Shown: positions 28,646 through 39,642, counted from the first letter of the stretch. The stretch: DNA of 64,000 nucleotides from Proteobacteria bacterium bin106 (GCA_002238945.1 MPNI01000006.1:30394-94393), one strand, 5' to 3'. The notes: generated by a model from the letters alone, not told the origin. A program made the numbers and translations.

Positions 28646-28975
28646 GATAAACAAACACTATCTTAGCCGATTTTATCTTATACCTGCTCCGTATTTTATT
28701 GGTAAATACAACCTATAAATTCAAGCATTAGCCGAAAACAGCAACAGATGCACTGCTCTCTTTTAGACAGCCTCCGTTTTATACTAGCTAAGCTAAACAA
28801 TTGCCTTCATAAACAAACCTAATCTGCTTGCCTCAATTAAGGATTGCCATTGCCTAAATTTTTGTATAATCTCACGTATCGATCCGTAGCCACTATGGCT
28901 ATATGACACCTTGCTGTTCTTGCTTTTCATCCTGTGAACATAACTCATAAACACAATTAAAGAAGAGTACTTCAT
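28646..28975. other. 330-bp leader region before the Prc-like gene
   Basis: No gene supported. An AAGAAGAG ribosome-binding site precedes the ATG at 28976. I see no strong promoter. Confidence 0.4.
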
Positions 28976-31384
28976 ATGTCAAACAACTTAGCCAAAATTC
29001 TGTCTTTTTGCCACCTAAACAACCGCTTAAAACTCTACCTATGTCTTGGCGTTATGGTATGTAGTACATACATCTTTTCTAACCGTGCTTTTGCTATGAA
29101 TTGCGATGATCTCAATCAAAATTTGAATTTGCTCAAACAAGACATCAACTTTCATCAGCTAAGCGAGGACAATACAGCAGCTATTATGAGCCATTTTGTG
29201 ACTAGCCTTGATCCCATGAAACATTACTTTTTAAGCTCTGACATTGATCAAATTGAAGAGTATTTCGGCTTCAATACAAACACCGCCGAAGAGATAGCCA
29301 TCGATTGTGAACGCATCCACTATATTGCCGACATATTCAAAGAACGTATGAATGATATGCACAAACACCTAATAGATCTCGACTTTGAATCTCTTAATCC
29401 AGAACATCAAAAACTGCTCATGCGGCATGAACCATTTGACTTTGCTATAGGAGCTAGACAACTTATCATACGCTGGGAAAAGCAGGTGATGTTTGAGCGT
29501 TTATTACTAACCGAATCTTTTAAAAACAATCAAAAACTCAACAAACCTGAACTCATTCGTCGCAAAATCTTGGATCACTTTCGTGGACGAGATCAGTGGC
29601 TAGACCCTCAAAGAAATGATTATGAACTTTACTACTATTTTTTCTTACAAGCTGTACTCCATGCCTTTGATTACTTCACTCAGGTAGAAGACATCGCTGG
29701 AGCACGCATATTAAACCAATATATTCTTGATGTATCTGAGGGAATGCTTCAATCGCTTAGCAGTAGTGTGCTGAGTTTAAGAAACCCTCTTGAACCTTAC
29801 TGGCGTATCGTGGCTCCCATTTCAGAAAACAATCCCCTTTTACTCAAAGAAGATATCTTTCTTCCAGGTGATATCATCCTTGCTGCTAGCGCAGGAAAAT
29901 ATGATATATTCCGCAACTTTGCATATATCACCCACGACACAGAATTCCAAAAAGCAGCAAGCTCTGAAAAAAACCATCGTAAAAAGTTTCTTATTCTCAG
30001 ACCCAATCCCAAAAACGATAGCTACACCATACTTGTTGTATCTATGCCACTATTTCACCTTGCCTCTGTGGACTCTTTAGCCGCTGGAAACTTTATCGTT
30101 ACACGTCATAAAGAAGACCTGCCTAGCCCCTCTGAATCTGAAAAGCCTAACATATCTGAATCAAAAGAAAGCTTACGTATAGGTGTGATCAAATTACCGT
30201 TTATACCTCCATCCAATGACCCCGCAGATCCAGATAATGCCACCACTATCAAAATTCGCAACATATTTGGAAGCATGGACTATTATTTAGAATCACTACT
30301 CGTGAATCTAGAAAGCCATCAAAAACCGGATTCTCTTGTCCTCGATTTTCGCTCATATGATCTCGTAGAACCCAGTCATACTGATTACACAGCAGCCATC
30401 AAATTACTCAGCTATTTTCTGCCCAATGACACTGATCTGGGTTTTATACGTCAAAAAAGTGGTCCTGATAGTGAGCCAGAAGACCTCGCTATCTTTGCTA
30501 TGACCCCTGCCATACTAAAAGATAAACCACAACTTTATGAAAAACTTCAGAACATCCCCATCACCGTTCTTGTTTCCAGTGCTACACATACCTACGCTGA
30601 ATGGATGGCCAATGTTCTTCGCCATCGACGTCGTGCACTCGTAGTGGGAGATAAACATACCTTTGGCAAAGACTCCATACTTACAGCCTTTGAAGGCAAA
30701 TCCACCGTTTTTTCATTGAATAGTTTACGCTTGTTTCCCTCACACGGAAAATCCATATACGAAACAGGACCTCTGCATTCAGATCTCTATGTACCTTCAC
30801 CTCTCCCTGAAGTCTTTCCCATCAAAGCTCTCTATTCTGAAGATGACGAAAATCGTGAACTGGTCCATTTTGAACCTGAACCAAACGAAGAATCTTATCG
30901 AGACTTTCTACCTGAACGCATCTTTTCTCCCCTGATGCAAACATCCCAAAAACGCGTTGAAAGCCACAACGACCTCAAACGTCATCAATACTTTAAAGAC
31001 CTCGCTGCAACCACTCTGAATCTCGATCCTAGCGGTGTTCCTCTCCATGGCCAAAAGGTGGAGTATATATCCTCACCTGGGTTAGAGAAACGCACAAAGC
31101 CTCATACGCTATTATCACTATCCAATCAGTTCATTAACCACGACCCTGTACTCATGGAAACATTGCGCATCAACTATGATTACTACCACTTACTCAACCA
31201 TGGGATAGCCCCCAAAGAAGGACAGGTTCTCCAAATAATACCCACCCCTGAAACCTATGAAGCTGAAAAGCCTTCTAAAACCTCTGGGACTCCTTTTATG
31301 GATAAAAAAATGGATAAAAAGACCAATAAAAAGAAAAAACCCACCACCAAAAAGAAACGTAGTGGTGGTGGGTTCTTTGACTGA
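28976..31384 (+). CDS. Prc/CtpA-like tail-specific protease homologue (S41), altered nucleophile
   Basis: 802 residues. A signal peptide-like N-terminus (LYLCLGVMVCSTYIFSNRAFA) precedes the Prc-type helical domain with TSLDPMKHYFLSSDIDQIE. The protease core shows NIPITVLVSSATHTYAEWM and RRALVVGDKHTFGKDSI. In E. coli Prc the region reads SASASE with catalytic Ser452, and FGK with Lys477. Here the aligned position is Thr539 and the lysine (Lys565) is kept. So the general base is present but the serine is not. The C-terminus is Lys-rich. Known role of the family: periplasmic cleavage of proteins from the C-terminus. Whether this copy is active is open. Confidence 0.75.
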   Translation: MSNNLAKILSFCHLNNRLKLYLCLGVMVCSTYIFSNRAFAMNCDDLNQNLNLLKQDINFHQLSEDNTAAIMSHFVTSLDPMKHYFLSSDIDQIEEYFGFNTNTAEEIAIDCERIHYIADIFKERMNDMHKHLIDLDFESLNPEHQKLLMRHEPFDFAIGARQLIIRWEKQVMFERLLLTESFKNNQKLNKPELIRRKILDHFRGRDQWLDPQRNDYELYYYFFLQAVLHAFDYFTQVEDIAGARILNQYILDVSEGMLQSLSSSVLSLRNPLEPYWRIVAPISENNPLLLKEDIFLPGDIILAASAGKYDIFRNFAYITHDTEFQKAASSEKNHRKKFLILRPNPKNDSYTILVVSMPLFHLASVDSLAAGNFIVTRHKEDLPSPSESEKPNISESKESLRIGVIKLPFIPPSNDPADPDNATTIKIRNIFGSMDYYLESLLVNLESHQKPDSLVLDFRSYDLVEPSHTDYTAAIKLLSYFLPNDTDLGFIRQKSGPDSEPEDLAIFAMTPAILKDKPQLYEKLQNIPITVLVSSATHTYAEWMANVLRHRRRALVVGDKHTFGKDSILTAFEGKSTVFSLNSLRLFPSHGKSIYETGPLHSDLYVPSPLPEVFPIKALYSEDDENRELVHFEPEPNEESYRDFLPERIFSPLMQTSQKRVESHNDLKRHQYFKDLAATTLNLDPSGVPLHGQKVEYISSPGLEKRTKPHTLLSLSNQFINHDPVLMETLRINYDYYHLLNHGIAPKEGQVLQIIPTPETYEAEKPSKTSGTPFMDKKMDKKTNKKKKPTTKKKRSGGGFFD

Positions 31385-31441
31385 GATCTCAAAAAAAAGC
31401 CTATCCCACTTGTCATCTGTGATATTGATAGACTTTAAAAA

Positions 31442-32290
31442 TCACAAAGGGTGAACTCCTTGCCTCTGACTAGCCATAACTTCAGCTAACGTTTCTTTGG
31501 TGTACAAACAACGCACCAAAGTGAGCGGAAAAGCTGGAGCACAGCTATAGGCCTGGCATCGATCTTGACTTGCCATAATAACAACCATAGAAGTTGCTTT
31601 CTTGCCACGCTCTTGTTGATGTGTTATGGAACGGCTTTTGCAGCTTAATGCCACCACCGAGCCTACTATATTTCTCACCATGTAACGTAAAAAGCCATCG
31701 CCATGAATCCATACCGACAGCAACGGCCCTTGCGTTCGCACATCCACAGCATAAATACGGCGTACATAACTTTTTTTATGACCATCTACTCGCGCTAAAG
31801 CACGAAAATCATGCTCACCCACTATACTTGCAAGCTCATGCGTACAACGTTGAACAGAAAAATCAGATGGCACACTCCATACCCATGGATACCAAAAAGG
31901 ATCACAACAAGCCCCTATCCATAATCGATAACGATAAACTTTAGATATACTTGAAGCTATGGGATGAAAAGAAGACGGGACCTCATAACAATGACACACC
32001 CGAATAGCTGTGGGAAGCACGGCATTCAACCGATAAACCATATCACCTGCAAGCTTTATAGAGCTTACAAAACCACACACCTGCTCTTGAGCTGAAACAC
32101 CCGCATCCGTACGTGAAGCTCCTATTATACGCGGCGAAAAAGGCAAAATCCTTGCCAGTGCTGATTCGAGATGATCCTGAATCGTGCCACCACCAGGTTG
32201 AGACTGAAATCCTAAAAAACCCTGGCCGTTATAAGCAACATCCAATCTATAATGATAGCTAGCAGATACTATCTCTGAAGGTAACATCAA
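31442..32290 (-). CDS. truA: tRNA pseudouridine(38-40) synthase
   Basis: 282 residues. It starts with YRLDVAYNGQGFLGFQSQPG and has the catalytic GASRTDAGVSAQ with Asp62. The C-terminal part has DGFLRYMVRNIVGSVV, the second conserved block. It makes pseudouridine at positions 38-40 of tRNA anticodon arms. It lies convergent to the Prc-like gene, and 11 bases separate it from uvrA on the same strand, so the two are probably co-transcribed. Confidence 0.95.
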   Translation of the reverse strand: MMLPSEIVSASYHYRLDVAYNGQGFLGFQSQPGGGTIQDHLESALARILPFSPRIIGASRTDAGVSAQEQVCGFVSSIKLAGDMVYRLNAVLPTAIRVCHCYEVPSSFHPIASSISKVYRYRLWIGACCDPFWYPWVWSVPSDFSVQRCTHELASIVGEHDFRALARVDGHKKSYVRRIYAVDVRTQGPLLSVWIHGDGFLRYMVRNIVGSVVALSCKSRSITHQQERGKKATSMVVIMASQDRCQAYSCAPAFPLTLVRCLYTKETLAEVMASQRQGVHPL

Positions 32291-32301
32291 AGAAACCTGT
32301 C

Positions 32302-35247
32302 TTACGTTTTTGATGAATTATAGAGAAAATCAGCCATACTCGATAACAGATAATCACGTTTATTGAGCTCCCTTGGAGTGCCTTGAAAAATGATCTCTCC
32401 ACCCTGTAAACCTGCACCAGGACCTACCTCTATCAACCAATCCACAGAACGCAATAGAGCAAGGTGATGCTCAATAATAATGATGGTATGGCCCATATGT
32501 TTGAGCTTTTCTAGCTTACACCATAAATACTCCACATCTTCTTCAGATAAACCACCAGTAGGCTCATCAAAAATCAACAACTGCGGCTCTTTTATGGAAC
32601 TCTGCTGCACCAACAACTTCAAAATCTTTAAACGTTGCGCCTCACCACCAGAAAAAGAAGAGGTACTTTGTCCTAAGCTAATATAGCCCAGTCCCAAATC
32701 CATCACCTGAGATAAAATCGGCTGCATCACACGATGATCACAAAAGAAATCATGGGCCTCCTCTACTGTCATGGTAAGAACATCATCGATGTTCTTACCA
32801 TGATACCTCACCCCCAAGACCTCAGGACCAAAACGTTTTCCCAAACAAGATGGACACTGTACCGTTAATTGACCAAGGAAAGATAAATCTTCCACCACCG
32901 TTCCCACCCCTAAACAGGTTTCACAACGCCCACCAGGTGTATTGAAACTAAAGGTAGAAGCACGGAATTGTTTTCTCTTAGCACCGTCAGTGGCAGCAAA
33001 AAGATCACGTAAGGGAGCAGCAATTCCTAAATACGTAGCGATGGTGCCACGCGACGAACGACCCAAAGCATCCTGACTCACCAAAGCAACATCTTTGAGG
33101 TGATGCTGCACACCCTTAGGACCTATGCTGTCATACTCTACACCATCCACCAGATCTTTATGCTTCTCTATAACACCCAAGTACATACACATGGCTGGAT
33201 AAAAACTATGGCGGATTAACGAGGTTTTACCACTACCAGATACCCCACACACACCCACAATACTGCCTAAAGGGATCTCAATATCCACACCTTTTAAATT
33301 ATGAGTACGCACACCTTTTAAATGGATACAGTGAGCCATAGAAACACGAGCATGATCTGCATTCACCAAAGCAGATAGCTGTTTTTTTTGAGAAGATAAA
33401 AAATCAGCTGGCTTACCAGCAAATTCAAGATGCCCTCCCTTATGACCAGCCTGAGGACCAATATGCAGAAGATGGTCACAGCCTAACAATGTCTGAAGAT
33501 CATGTTCAACCACCACCACTGTATTGCCTTGATCACGTAAACTCTGCATCACTTTTAAAAGCCGGGCTGCATCCAAAGGATGTAAACCAGCTGTAGGTTC
33601 ATCTAAACAATACAAACTTTGACTTAATGCAGAACCCAAACAACGCGCCATATTGATCCGTTGCAATTCACCACCAGATAAAGAAGCCGCCTCGCGATGC
33701 ATGCTCATATATTCAAGACCAATATCTGACAAATAACCCAGTCTTTGATACATCTCTCTAAGAGCATCTTGCAACTCTGTAGGAGTATTCTTTGCAGGTA
33801 CATGCTTTTTTAACCACACCATCAAATCTGACACCGATAATCTTTGCAACATAGGAAAGGTCATATCAGCGACATAAAAAGCCATCACCTCTTTGCGCAA
33901 ACGCATACCTAAACACAACGGACACTTGATATAACGACGGTAACGACCAAGATGAAACTTAACAGAAACACCGCGATTTTTTTGCAATGAATAGATATAT
34001 TCTATAATCCCACCAAAACGCCTTTTTGTAGAACCATCCACCACAATGGCTTGATCAGCAGCTTCAAAATGAGGCCAATGACCCCATTTAATCCAATCCT
34101 TTTCCTCCTGAGTGTAATGGCTAAAAGGTTTATCTATAGCTATCCCTTTCCCACTCACTCCCTTCACCAAACGTTCAAAAGCAACGTCACCACCTTTCAT
34201 AGAAAAAAACGGTAGTATCTCTTCTAAAGAATGATGAGGATTTTTTTTAGAAGAAAAGATCTTACTCCAATCCCATACCATAGAACGCCCATATCCCTGA
34301 CACCGTGGGCACGCCCCCAAAGGATGACGAGCTTGCAACATATGAGCCTTAAGTGGCTTCGCTTTGTAATCACACTTCAAACAACTCAACCCCGAACGCA
34401 ACACAATGGAAGACACATCTTTTTGCTCACTCACCACCCCCACAAGCCCTTTACCTAACTGTAAAGCTTTAGATAGTCCGTCTCTTAAAAGATCACTCTC
34501 CTCCTCACTCACCAACAAACGATCAATCACCACACTGTACTCATCACCATGCTTACCTAAAGTAGCTGGGGACATATCTGTTAGACGTAACATCTTAGTA
34601 GATCCATCCATAAGACGCACAAAACCCTGCTCTTTAAGCATATTCAGCAAAGTGGCACCTACTTCTTTTTGTAACTTCTTAGATGCCTGCTTCTTTGTCT
34701 TTGATGTCCCCTGAGCAGATAACAAAGACTGCTCAACACCCTCACCATTAACTGCTTCTGTATGAAAAAAGCCCGCAAGTAACCCCTCTAAAGGAGCCGC
34801 TATAATCACTTCCATTCCCATAAAAGTTGACATACAATACTGCAACATATCATCCACATCCATGGCTTTTATAACACCATGACCATTGGGACAATGCGGT
34901 TGAGCAAGAGAGACAAAAATCACGCGCAATAAATCATCAATTTCCGTCATACTCCCCACCGTGGAACGATATCCCGCACCACGAGATTGCCTCACAGCAA
35001 TAGAGGGAGGTAAATTAACTGTTTTATCAACATGAGGTTTAGGAAATGACTTGAGATACTGGCGAGCATAACTCGACAAAGAATCCACATAACGACGATA
35101 AGATTGAGCATGCAGAGTATGAAAAACCAAGGAACTCTTCCCCGATCCACTCACACCACTCACAGCGGTTAATTTATTAAGAGGAAAAGATACATCTATA
35201 CCCTTAAGATTATGAGTACGGATGCCTGATAGCTCAATAGATGCCAC
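32302..35247 (-). CDS. uvrA: Excinuclease ABC subunit A
   Basis: About 981 residues from GTG 35247 (a TTG at 35259 adds four). It has two ABC modules: first Walker A GVSGSGKSS near residue 31, signature LSGGELQRINMARCLGS; second Walker A GVSGSGKTS near 667, signature FSGGEAQRLKILKLL and Walker B LLIFDEPTGGLSEEDVEYL. Two zinc-finger cysteine sets are present (CLKCDYK/CPRCQGYG and CETCLGVG/CPSCLGKRF). It recognises DNA lesions and loads UvrB. The sequence is rather diverged from E. coli UvrA, so a UvrA paralogue (UvrA2 type) is possible. uvrB and uvrC are not in the window. Confidence 0.9.
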   Translation of the reverse strand: MASIELSGIRTHNLKGIDVSFPLNKLTAVSGVSGSGKSSLVFHTLHAQSYRRYVDSLSSYARQYLKSFPKPHVDKTVNLPPSIAVRQSRGAGYRSTVGSMTEIDDLLRVIFVSLAQPHCPNGHGVIKAMDVDDMLQYCMSTFMGMEVIIAAPLEGLLAGFFHTEAVNGEGVEQSLLSAQGTSKTKKQASKKLQKEVGATLLNMLKEQGFVRLMDGSTKMLRLTDMSPATLGKHGDEYSVVIDRLLVSEEESDLLRDGLSKALQLGKGLVGVVSEQKDVSSIVLRSGLSCLKCDYKAKPLKAHMLQARHPLGACPRCQGYGRSMVWDWSKIFSSKKNPHHSLEEILPFFSMKGGDVAFERLVKGVSGKGIAIDKPFSHYTQEEKDWIKWGHWPHFEAADQAIVVDGSTKRRFGGIIEYIYSLQKNRGVSVKFHLGRYRRYIKCPLCLGMRLRKEVMAFYVADMTFPMLQRLSVSDLMVWLKKHVPAKNTPTELQDALREMYQRLGYLSDIGLEYMSMHREAASLSGGELQRINMARCLGSALSQSLYCLDEPTAGLHPLDAARLLKVMQSLRDQGNTVVVVEHDLQTLLGCDHLLHIGPQAGHKGGHLEFAGKPADFLSSQKKQLSALVNADHARVSMAHCIHLKGVRTHNLKGVDIEIPLGSIVGVCGVSGSGKTSLIRHSFYPAMCMYLGVIEKHKDLVDGVEYDSIGPKGVQHHLKDVALVSQDALGRSSRGTIATYLGIAAPLRDLFAATDGAKRKQFRASTFSFNTPGGRCETCLGVGTVVEDLSFLGQLTVQCPSCLGKRFGPEVLGVRYHGKNIDDVLTMTVEEAHDFFCDHRVMQPILSQVMDLGLGYISLGQSTSSFSGGEAQRLKILKLLVQQSSIKEPQLLIFDEPTGGLSEEDVEYLWCKLEKLKHMGHTIIIIEHHLALLRSVDWLIEVGPGAGLQGGEIIFQGTPRELNKRDYLLSSMADFLYNSSKT

Positions 35248-35383
35248 CAAAAACCCCAAAAAAATATCACAAAAGAAAGCTCAAAGCTTGTTGCTATGAG
35301 TCACAGAGCCTTCCCATAATCAACGCCCCAAATAAACTTTCGCCTCCACTTGCAAGTCCACACTTTCCAAATCAGTGAATGCA

Positions 35384-36052
35384 TCAAGACTTAGGCGCCG
35401 TCACATCTGAGTCTGTTTCCTCAGACTTGCTATCATCAGCTTGCTGATTATGGGTTACTTCTGAATTGGCTGCTGTGTTATCTATATCCGATGGAGACGT
35501 GCTAGCCTCAACACTCCCATCAACTTGAGAGGTACTATCTGTTTCTTCAACAGCATCGATAGTAATATCCACAGGAGAGGAAGAAGCTGGGTTAGCCTGA
35601 GCAGAACGATCAGTAAACTGGCTAGGAGCTTTAAGAGAATCTACACCTGATAAAGCAGGAGCCTGTCTTGCCTGGCGCTCTGCTTGGTGATCCACTAAAG
35701 TCAATACCGCCATTTCAGCACCATCACCAGCACGACGATGACCCATCCGCGTGATACGCGTTCTACCACCTTGATGCTCCACATCCATACCCTCTAAAGT
35801 CTTAAATAAAACGAAGGGAGATGGGCAAGGATGTAAATATTCCATCACTTTACGCCTAGCACGAAAGTTACCTTTATTGGCTTTCAGCGCTTGAGTGATC
35901 AACTTTTCTATAATAGGTTGAATCTCTTTAGCACGACTCACCGTGGTAACCAATTGAGTACGTACAAAAAAACCCGTGGCAAGATTTCTCAACATCGAAC
36001 GACGATGAGCACTGTCTCTACCAAGTTTACGATAACGACGCTGATGACGCAT
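35384..36052 (-). CDS. rplQ: 50S ribosomal protein L17 with long acidic tail
   Basis: 222 residues against about 120-130 usual. Residues 1-120 are a normal L17 ([40 protein letters not shown]). The remaining 100 residues are Ser, Thr, Asp and Glu rich and of low complexity ([18 protein letters not shown]). It is the last gene of the cluster and lies 11 bases past rpoA. Confidence 0.97.
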   Translation of the reverse strand: MRHQRRYRKLGRDSAHRRSMLRNLATGFFVRTQLVTTVSRAKEIQPIIEKLITQALKANKGNFRARRKVMEYLHPCPSPFVLFKTLEGMDVEHQGGRTRITRMGHRRAGDGAEMAVLTLVDHQAERQARQAPALSGVDSLKAPSQFTDRSAQANPASSSPVDITIDAVEETDSTSQVDGSVEASTSPSDIDNTAANSEVTHNQQADDSKSEETDSDVTAPKS

Positions 36053-36063
36053 ATTGCACAGTC

Positions 36064-37077
36064 CTATTTGACGAAATTGTCATTTTGTCGAAGAGTCGAA
36101 GGATCAAAACCCTCAATCTTCATACCTAAGGTAAATCCCATTTCCATAAGAATATCTTTGATTTCATTAAGCGACTTACGCCCAAAATTCTTGGTCTTAA
36201 GCATATCACTCTCACTCTTAGTCACCAATTCACCAATGTATTTGATATCTGCATTCTCTAAACAATTAGCAGCACGCACAGATAACTCCAAAGCATCCAC
36301 CGATTTGAATAGATTCTCGTTAAGAGCTGATGATGGATCCTCTTTTTCGTTGTCTTCATCCTCTACTTCAAGATCATCACGCTCATCAAAATTGATAAAT
36401 GTGGTGAATTGCTCTTTAAGTATTTTAGAGGCATACGCAATGGCATCTTCAGGAGTAACAGCACCATTGGTCCAAACTTTAAGAGTGAGTTTATCGTAAT
36501 CTGTATCCTGCCCTACACGCGCATGAGATACATCATAAGCTACCCGTCTTACCGGAGCAAAAATCGAATCAATCGCAATAAAACCCGCTGGAAATTCAGA
36601 ACTGTCTTTATTCTGTTCAGCAGACACATAACCACGCCCATAACGCACAATCATCTCAAAATCCACTGCATCCTGAGCATTACAGATCAATTGATCTGGA
36701 TTCAAAATGTCCACATCACCACCGGTTTCAATATCAGCAGCTGTCACCAGCTTTGGCCCCTTAGTTTTAATACGAATGATCGTATCGCCTTCACCAAGAT
36801 AACGTAAATTCACCTGCTTAATATTGAGGATAATATCAATCACATCTTCTTTTACTTTAGCAATAGAAGAAAATTCATGATCCACACCCGCAATTCTAAC
36901 TGCCACCACAGCTGCACCATTGATACTTGACAGCAACACACGACGCAAAGAGTTCCCCAACGTTACCCCATAACCACGCTCAAGAGGCTTTGCCACATAC
37001 TTACCAAAGGTGGTAGTGGTTTCCACAGCTTGCAGAGATTCCGGTTTAATTAACGTTTTCCAATTACGGTGCATCAT
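36064..37077 (-). CDS. rpoA: RNA polymerase alpha subunit
   Basis: 337 residues. The N-terminal dimerisation domain ([39 protein letters not shown]) is followed by an acidic linker and a C-terminal domain with [20 protein letters not shown] and the [13 protein letters not shown] helix that binds UP elements and activators. The sequence resembles Deltaproteobacterial RpoA. rpsD lies 307 bases upstream across a repeat-filled gap. Confidence 0.97.
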   Translation of the reverse strand: MMHRNWKTLIKPESLQAVETTTTFGKYVAKPLERGYGVTLGNSLRRVLLSSINGAAVVAVRIAGVDHEFSSIAKVKEDVIDIILNIKQVNLRYLGEGDTIIRIKTKGPKLVTAADIETGGDVDILNPDQLICNAQDAVDFEMIVRYGRGYVSAEQNKDSSEFPAGFIAIDSIFAPVRRVAYDVSHARVGQDTDYDKLTLKVWTNGAVTPEDAIAYASKILKEQFTTFINFDERDDLEVEDEDNEKEDPSSALNENLFKSVDALELSVRAANCLENADIKYIGELVTKSESDMLKTKNFGRKSLNEIKDILMEMGFTLGMKIEGFDPSTLRQNDNFVK

Positions 37078-37384
37078 AATGAAATCACTCCGTCCTCATT
37101 TAAAGCCATCGATGTATACACGAACACACTTCATCAACTACAAGCCACCAAAAATCAGCTTTTTTATAATGTATATAAGGTATAACGCTTGTTCTATGCT
37201 TGTTTATATATTACTCACAGTTCTCTATATTATTGTGCTATCACTGTGCTATCCATGTGTACTACTGTTCCACGGTTCTTTACAACCACAACACTTACAA
37301 CCACAACACTTACAACCACAACACTTACAACCACAACACACCTCTCAATTGAGCCAGCATGTAACCAACATTTAGCCATATTGA
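37078..37384. repeat. 307-bp rpsD-rpoA spacer with four 15-bp repeats
   Basis: ACAACCACAACACTT is repeated from 37282 to 37338 (three full copies and one partial). No gene is present. It separates rpsD from rpoA, which are usually adjacent. Confidence 0.85.
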
Positions 37385-38011
37385 CTACTTACTATACAAT
37401 TCCACCACAAGATGGTCCTTAACAGCAAACTGAATATCCTCTCTTCTAGGTAAAGCAATAACCTTTCCCTTAAAAGAAGCATCATCCACCTCACACCAAG
37501 CCAACGGTGGACGTTTACGAGAAAGTTCTCGTGCTGCAAGTATGGAAACAAGTTGACGCGATGATTCCTTAACCACCACTTCATCACCTAAGGATAATTG
37601 CCGCGAAGGTACACCACAACCTTTACCATTTAAAAGGAAATGTCCATGAGCTACCAACTGTCTTGCTTCATTACGTGAACTGGCAAAACCCATGCGATAC
37701 ACCGTATTATCAAAACGCAACTCAAGACGACTAAAAAATATTTCTGCCGTAACACCACGCTTACGAGTGGCTTTATGAAACATGGTGACAAAAGCTTTTT
37801 CTAACATGCCATATACACGGCGTACTTTCTGCTTTTCTCTAAGCTGCAAAGCATAATCTGAAAGCTTCACACGTTTTTTACCATGAAGACCAGGAGCATA
37901 TGGCTTACGATCAAAAGAGCATTTATCGCTATAACATCGCTCACCTTTTAAATATAGCTTCACTCCCTCACGCCGACAAAAACGACACACAGGGCCTGTA
38001 TAACGCGCCAC
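37385..38011 (-). CDS. rpsD: 30S ribosomal protein S4, zinc-type
   Basis: 208 residues from a GTG start with an AAGGAG site. The N-terminal cysteine set (CRFCRREG ... CYSDKCSFDRKPYAPG) is the zinc-binding form. The S4 RNA-binding domain (LELRFDNTVYRMGFASSRNE, ARQLVAHGHFLLNG) follows. S4 nucleates 16S folding and, in E. coli, represses the alpha operon. An intrinsic terminator just upstream separates it from rpsK. Confidence 0.97.
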   Translation of the reverse strand: MARYTGPVCRFCRREGVKLYLKGERCYSDKCSFDRKPYAPGLHGKKRVKLSDYALQLREKQKVRRVYGMLEKAFVTMFHKATRKRGVTAEIFFSRLELRFDNTVYRMGFASSRNEARQLVAHGHFLLNGKGCGVPSRQLSLGDEVVVKESSRQLVSILAARELSRKRPPLAWCEVDDASFKGKVIALPRREDIQFAVKDHLVVELYSK

Positions 38012-38106
38012 TCCTTAGCTCCTTTAATAGTAGGTACATAATAATGACTTAAATGATTTCATGAATATGTTCATAACCAATCAAGAGTTATAATAGTTAT
38101 AATATA

Positions 38107-38130
38107 AATAAAAGCGGTGTTTCACCGCCT
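38107..38130 (-). terminator. Intrinsic terminator between rpsK and rpsD
   Basis: On the minus strand GCGGTG-AAA-CACCGC is followed by TTTTATTT: a 6-bp GC-rich stem with a 3-base loop about 33 bases past the rpsK stop. It would reduce or end transcription inside the alpha operon, so rpsD-rpoA-rplQ may use their own promoter in the AT-rich 38012-38106 space. Confidence 0.75.
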
Positions 38131-38160
38131 TATGATGATATGTCATAAACACTGCGATCA

Positions 38161-38547
38161 TTACACACGCCGTCGTTTCGGTGGTTTACAGCCATTATGA
38201 GGAATAGGAGTAACATCACGAATAAGGCTCACCTTCAAACCCGAATTGCCAATACCTCTAACAGCACTTTCACGACCACTACCCGGCCCCTTAACCAATA
38301 CCGCCACCGTTTTCATACCCATATCCATAGCTTTTTTAGCACAGTCCTCTGCAGCCACTTGAGCAGCAAAAGACGTACTCTTACGTGAGCCCTTAAAACC
38401 CTTAGCCCCAGATGTGGACCAGCACAATACTTCACCCGAAAGATTGGTAAATGTAACAATCGTATTATTAAATGTTGCCTGAATATGAGCCACACCATTA
38501 GGCACATTACGATTCACTCGTCGTCGTTTAAGTGCTCCCTTAGCCAC
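38161..38547 (-). CDS. rpsK: 30S ribosomal protein S11
   Basis: 128 residues, usual length. [39 protein letters not shown] and the C-terminal [18 protein letters not shown] are diagnostic. It forms part of the mRNA exit region of the 30S platform. rpsM lies upstream, across the 39-base homopolymer. Confidence 0.97.
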   Translation of the reverse strand: MAKGALKRRRVNRNVPNGVAHIQATFNNTIVTFTNLSGEVLCWSTSGAKGFKGSRKSTSFAAQVAAEDCAKKAMDMGMKTVAVLVKGPGSGRESAVRGIGNSGLKVSLIRDVTPIPHNGCKPPKRRRV

Positions 38548-38595
38548 GCTTAATCCTCTTTCTTTTCTCTTTTTCTTGTTTTCTGTATCTTTGTT

Positions 38596-38640
<45 letters not shown>

Positions 38641-38697
38641 ATTTTTATGTGATATTTTATATAATTTCTTTATGATTTTTCTTGTTTTGCTTTATTT

Positions 38698-39066
38698 TTA
38701 TTTCTTTTTACCCGCTACCGTCTTACGAGGACCTTTACGAGTACGAGCGTTGGTTTTAGTACGCTGACCATTCACCGGCAAACCTCGGCGATGCCGCAAG
38801 CCACGATAATTTCCTAAATCCACCAAACGTTTAATATTCATCGATATCTCACGGCGCAAATCACCTTCTACCTGATAAGAAGTATCCAGCTCTGCACGAA
38901 TACGATTGACCTCATCTTGATCCAATTCCCCAGCTAAAGTAGAACCAGCAATCCCGGTTTTATCAACAATACGTCTTGCCGATTCTCGCCCCACACCATA
39001 AATATGGGTTAAAGCAATATCCACTCGTTTAAGCTTCGGAAGATCCACTCCAGCAATACGGGCCAT
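38698..39066 (-). CDS. rpsM: 30S ribosomal protein S13
   Basis: 122 residues from ATG 39066, chosen because GAGGAG lies just upstream and [20 protein letters not shown] is the normal N-terminus; a TTG at 39078 is less likely. [16 protein letters not shown] and the Lys/Arg-rich C-terminus ([18 protein letters not shown]) are typical. It contacts the P-site tRNA and the large subunit. Confidence 0.97.
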   Translation of the reverse strand: MARIAGVDLPKLKRVDIALTHIYGVGRESARRIVDKTGIAGSTLAGELDQDEVNRIRAELDTSYQVEGDLRREISMNIKRLVDLGNYRGLRHRRGLPVNGQRTKTNARTRKGPRKTVAGKKK

Positions 39067-39196
39067 AACACTCCTCAAACTTAATGCATCTCACATTCCA
39101 CAATGCCATTATAATATGTATACACCGACCTATACCTAAGCTTGTCTAAAACTTATGTATGTTTCCAAACGTATATGTATTTTTCTACTATCAGCT

Positions 39197-39252
39197 CAGC
39201 TTTTTACTACCAGCTTTTTACTACCAGCTTTTTACTATCAGCTTTTTACTAT
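39197..39252. repeat. Four tandem 14-bp repeats downstream of rpmJ
   Basis: CAGCTTTTTACTAC and its near-copy with ATC are repeated four times between rpmJ and rpsM. Confidence 0.9.
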
Positions 39253-39292
39253 CAGCTAGCGCAGTGCCTCAATCAAAAAAGTACTTACAGCA

Positions 39293-39406
39293 CTAACCTT
39301 GACGCTGCTTATGTCTAGGTTCTTTACAGATCACCCGCAAAACACCACGTCTACGTATAACCTTACAGTATTTGCATATAGGTTTTACACTCGGTCTGAC
39401 TTTCAC
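39293..39406 (-). CDS. rpmJ: 50S ribosomal protein L36
   Basis: 37 residues with a GTG start: [20 protein letters not shown], then [16 protein letters not shown]. The zinc-binding C-x2-C ... C ... H set is intact. It is short and not in the usual ORF size range, but the family match is exact over its length. It lies between infA and rpsM, as in many bacteria. Confidence 0.97.
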   Translation of the reverse strand: MKVRPSVKPICKYCKVIRRRGVLRVICKEPRHKQRQG

Positions 39407-39642
39407 CCACACACCTCTCTGTTCTTCCGCTCTTTTCTGTTCTGTTCTCTGTTCTGTTCTCTGAATCCAAATATCAGTCTAAATGGTTTATTTATCTTTT
39501 TTATCTTTTTTATCTTTTTTATCTTTTATTTAGCTCATCTATCTAGCTCATCTATCTAGCTCGATCATCCAACACTTAAGATAATACCTTACTCATTCAA
39601 CATACTGCTACAATTGCTGCGCTTCATTACACGGCAAGCGTC

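Noticed and set aside
35891..36499. 202-codon ORF opposite rplQ and rpoA
   Set aside because: Antisense to strongly conserved genes; composition fits a shadow frame.
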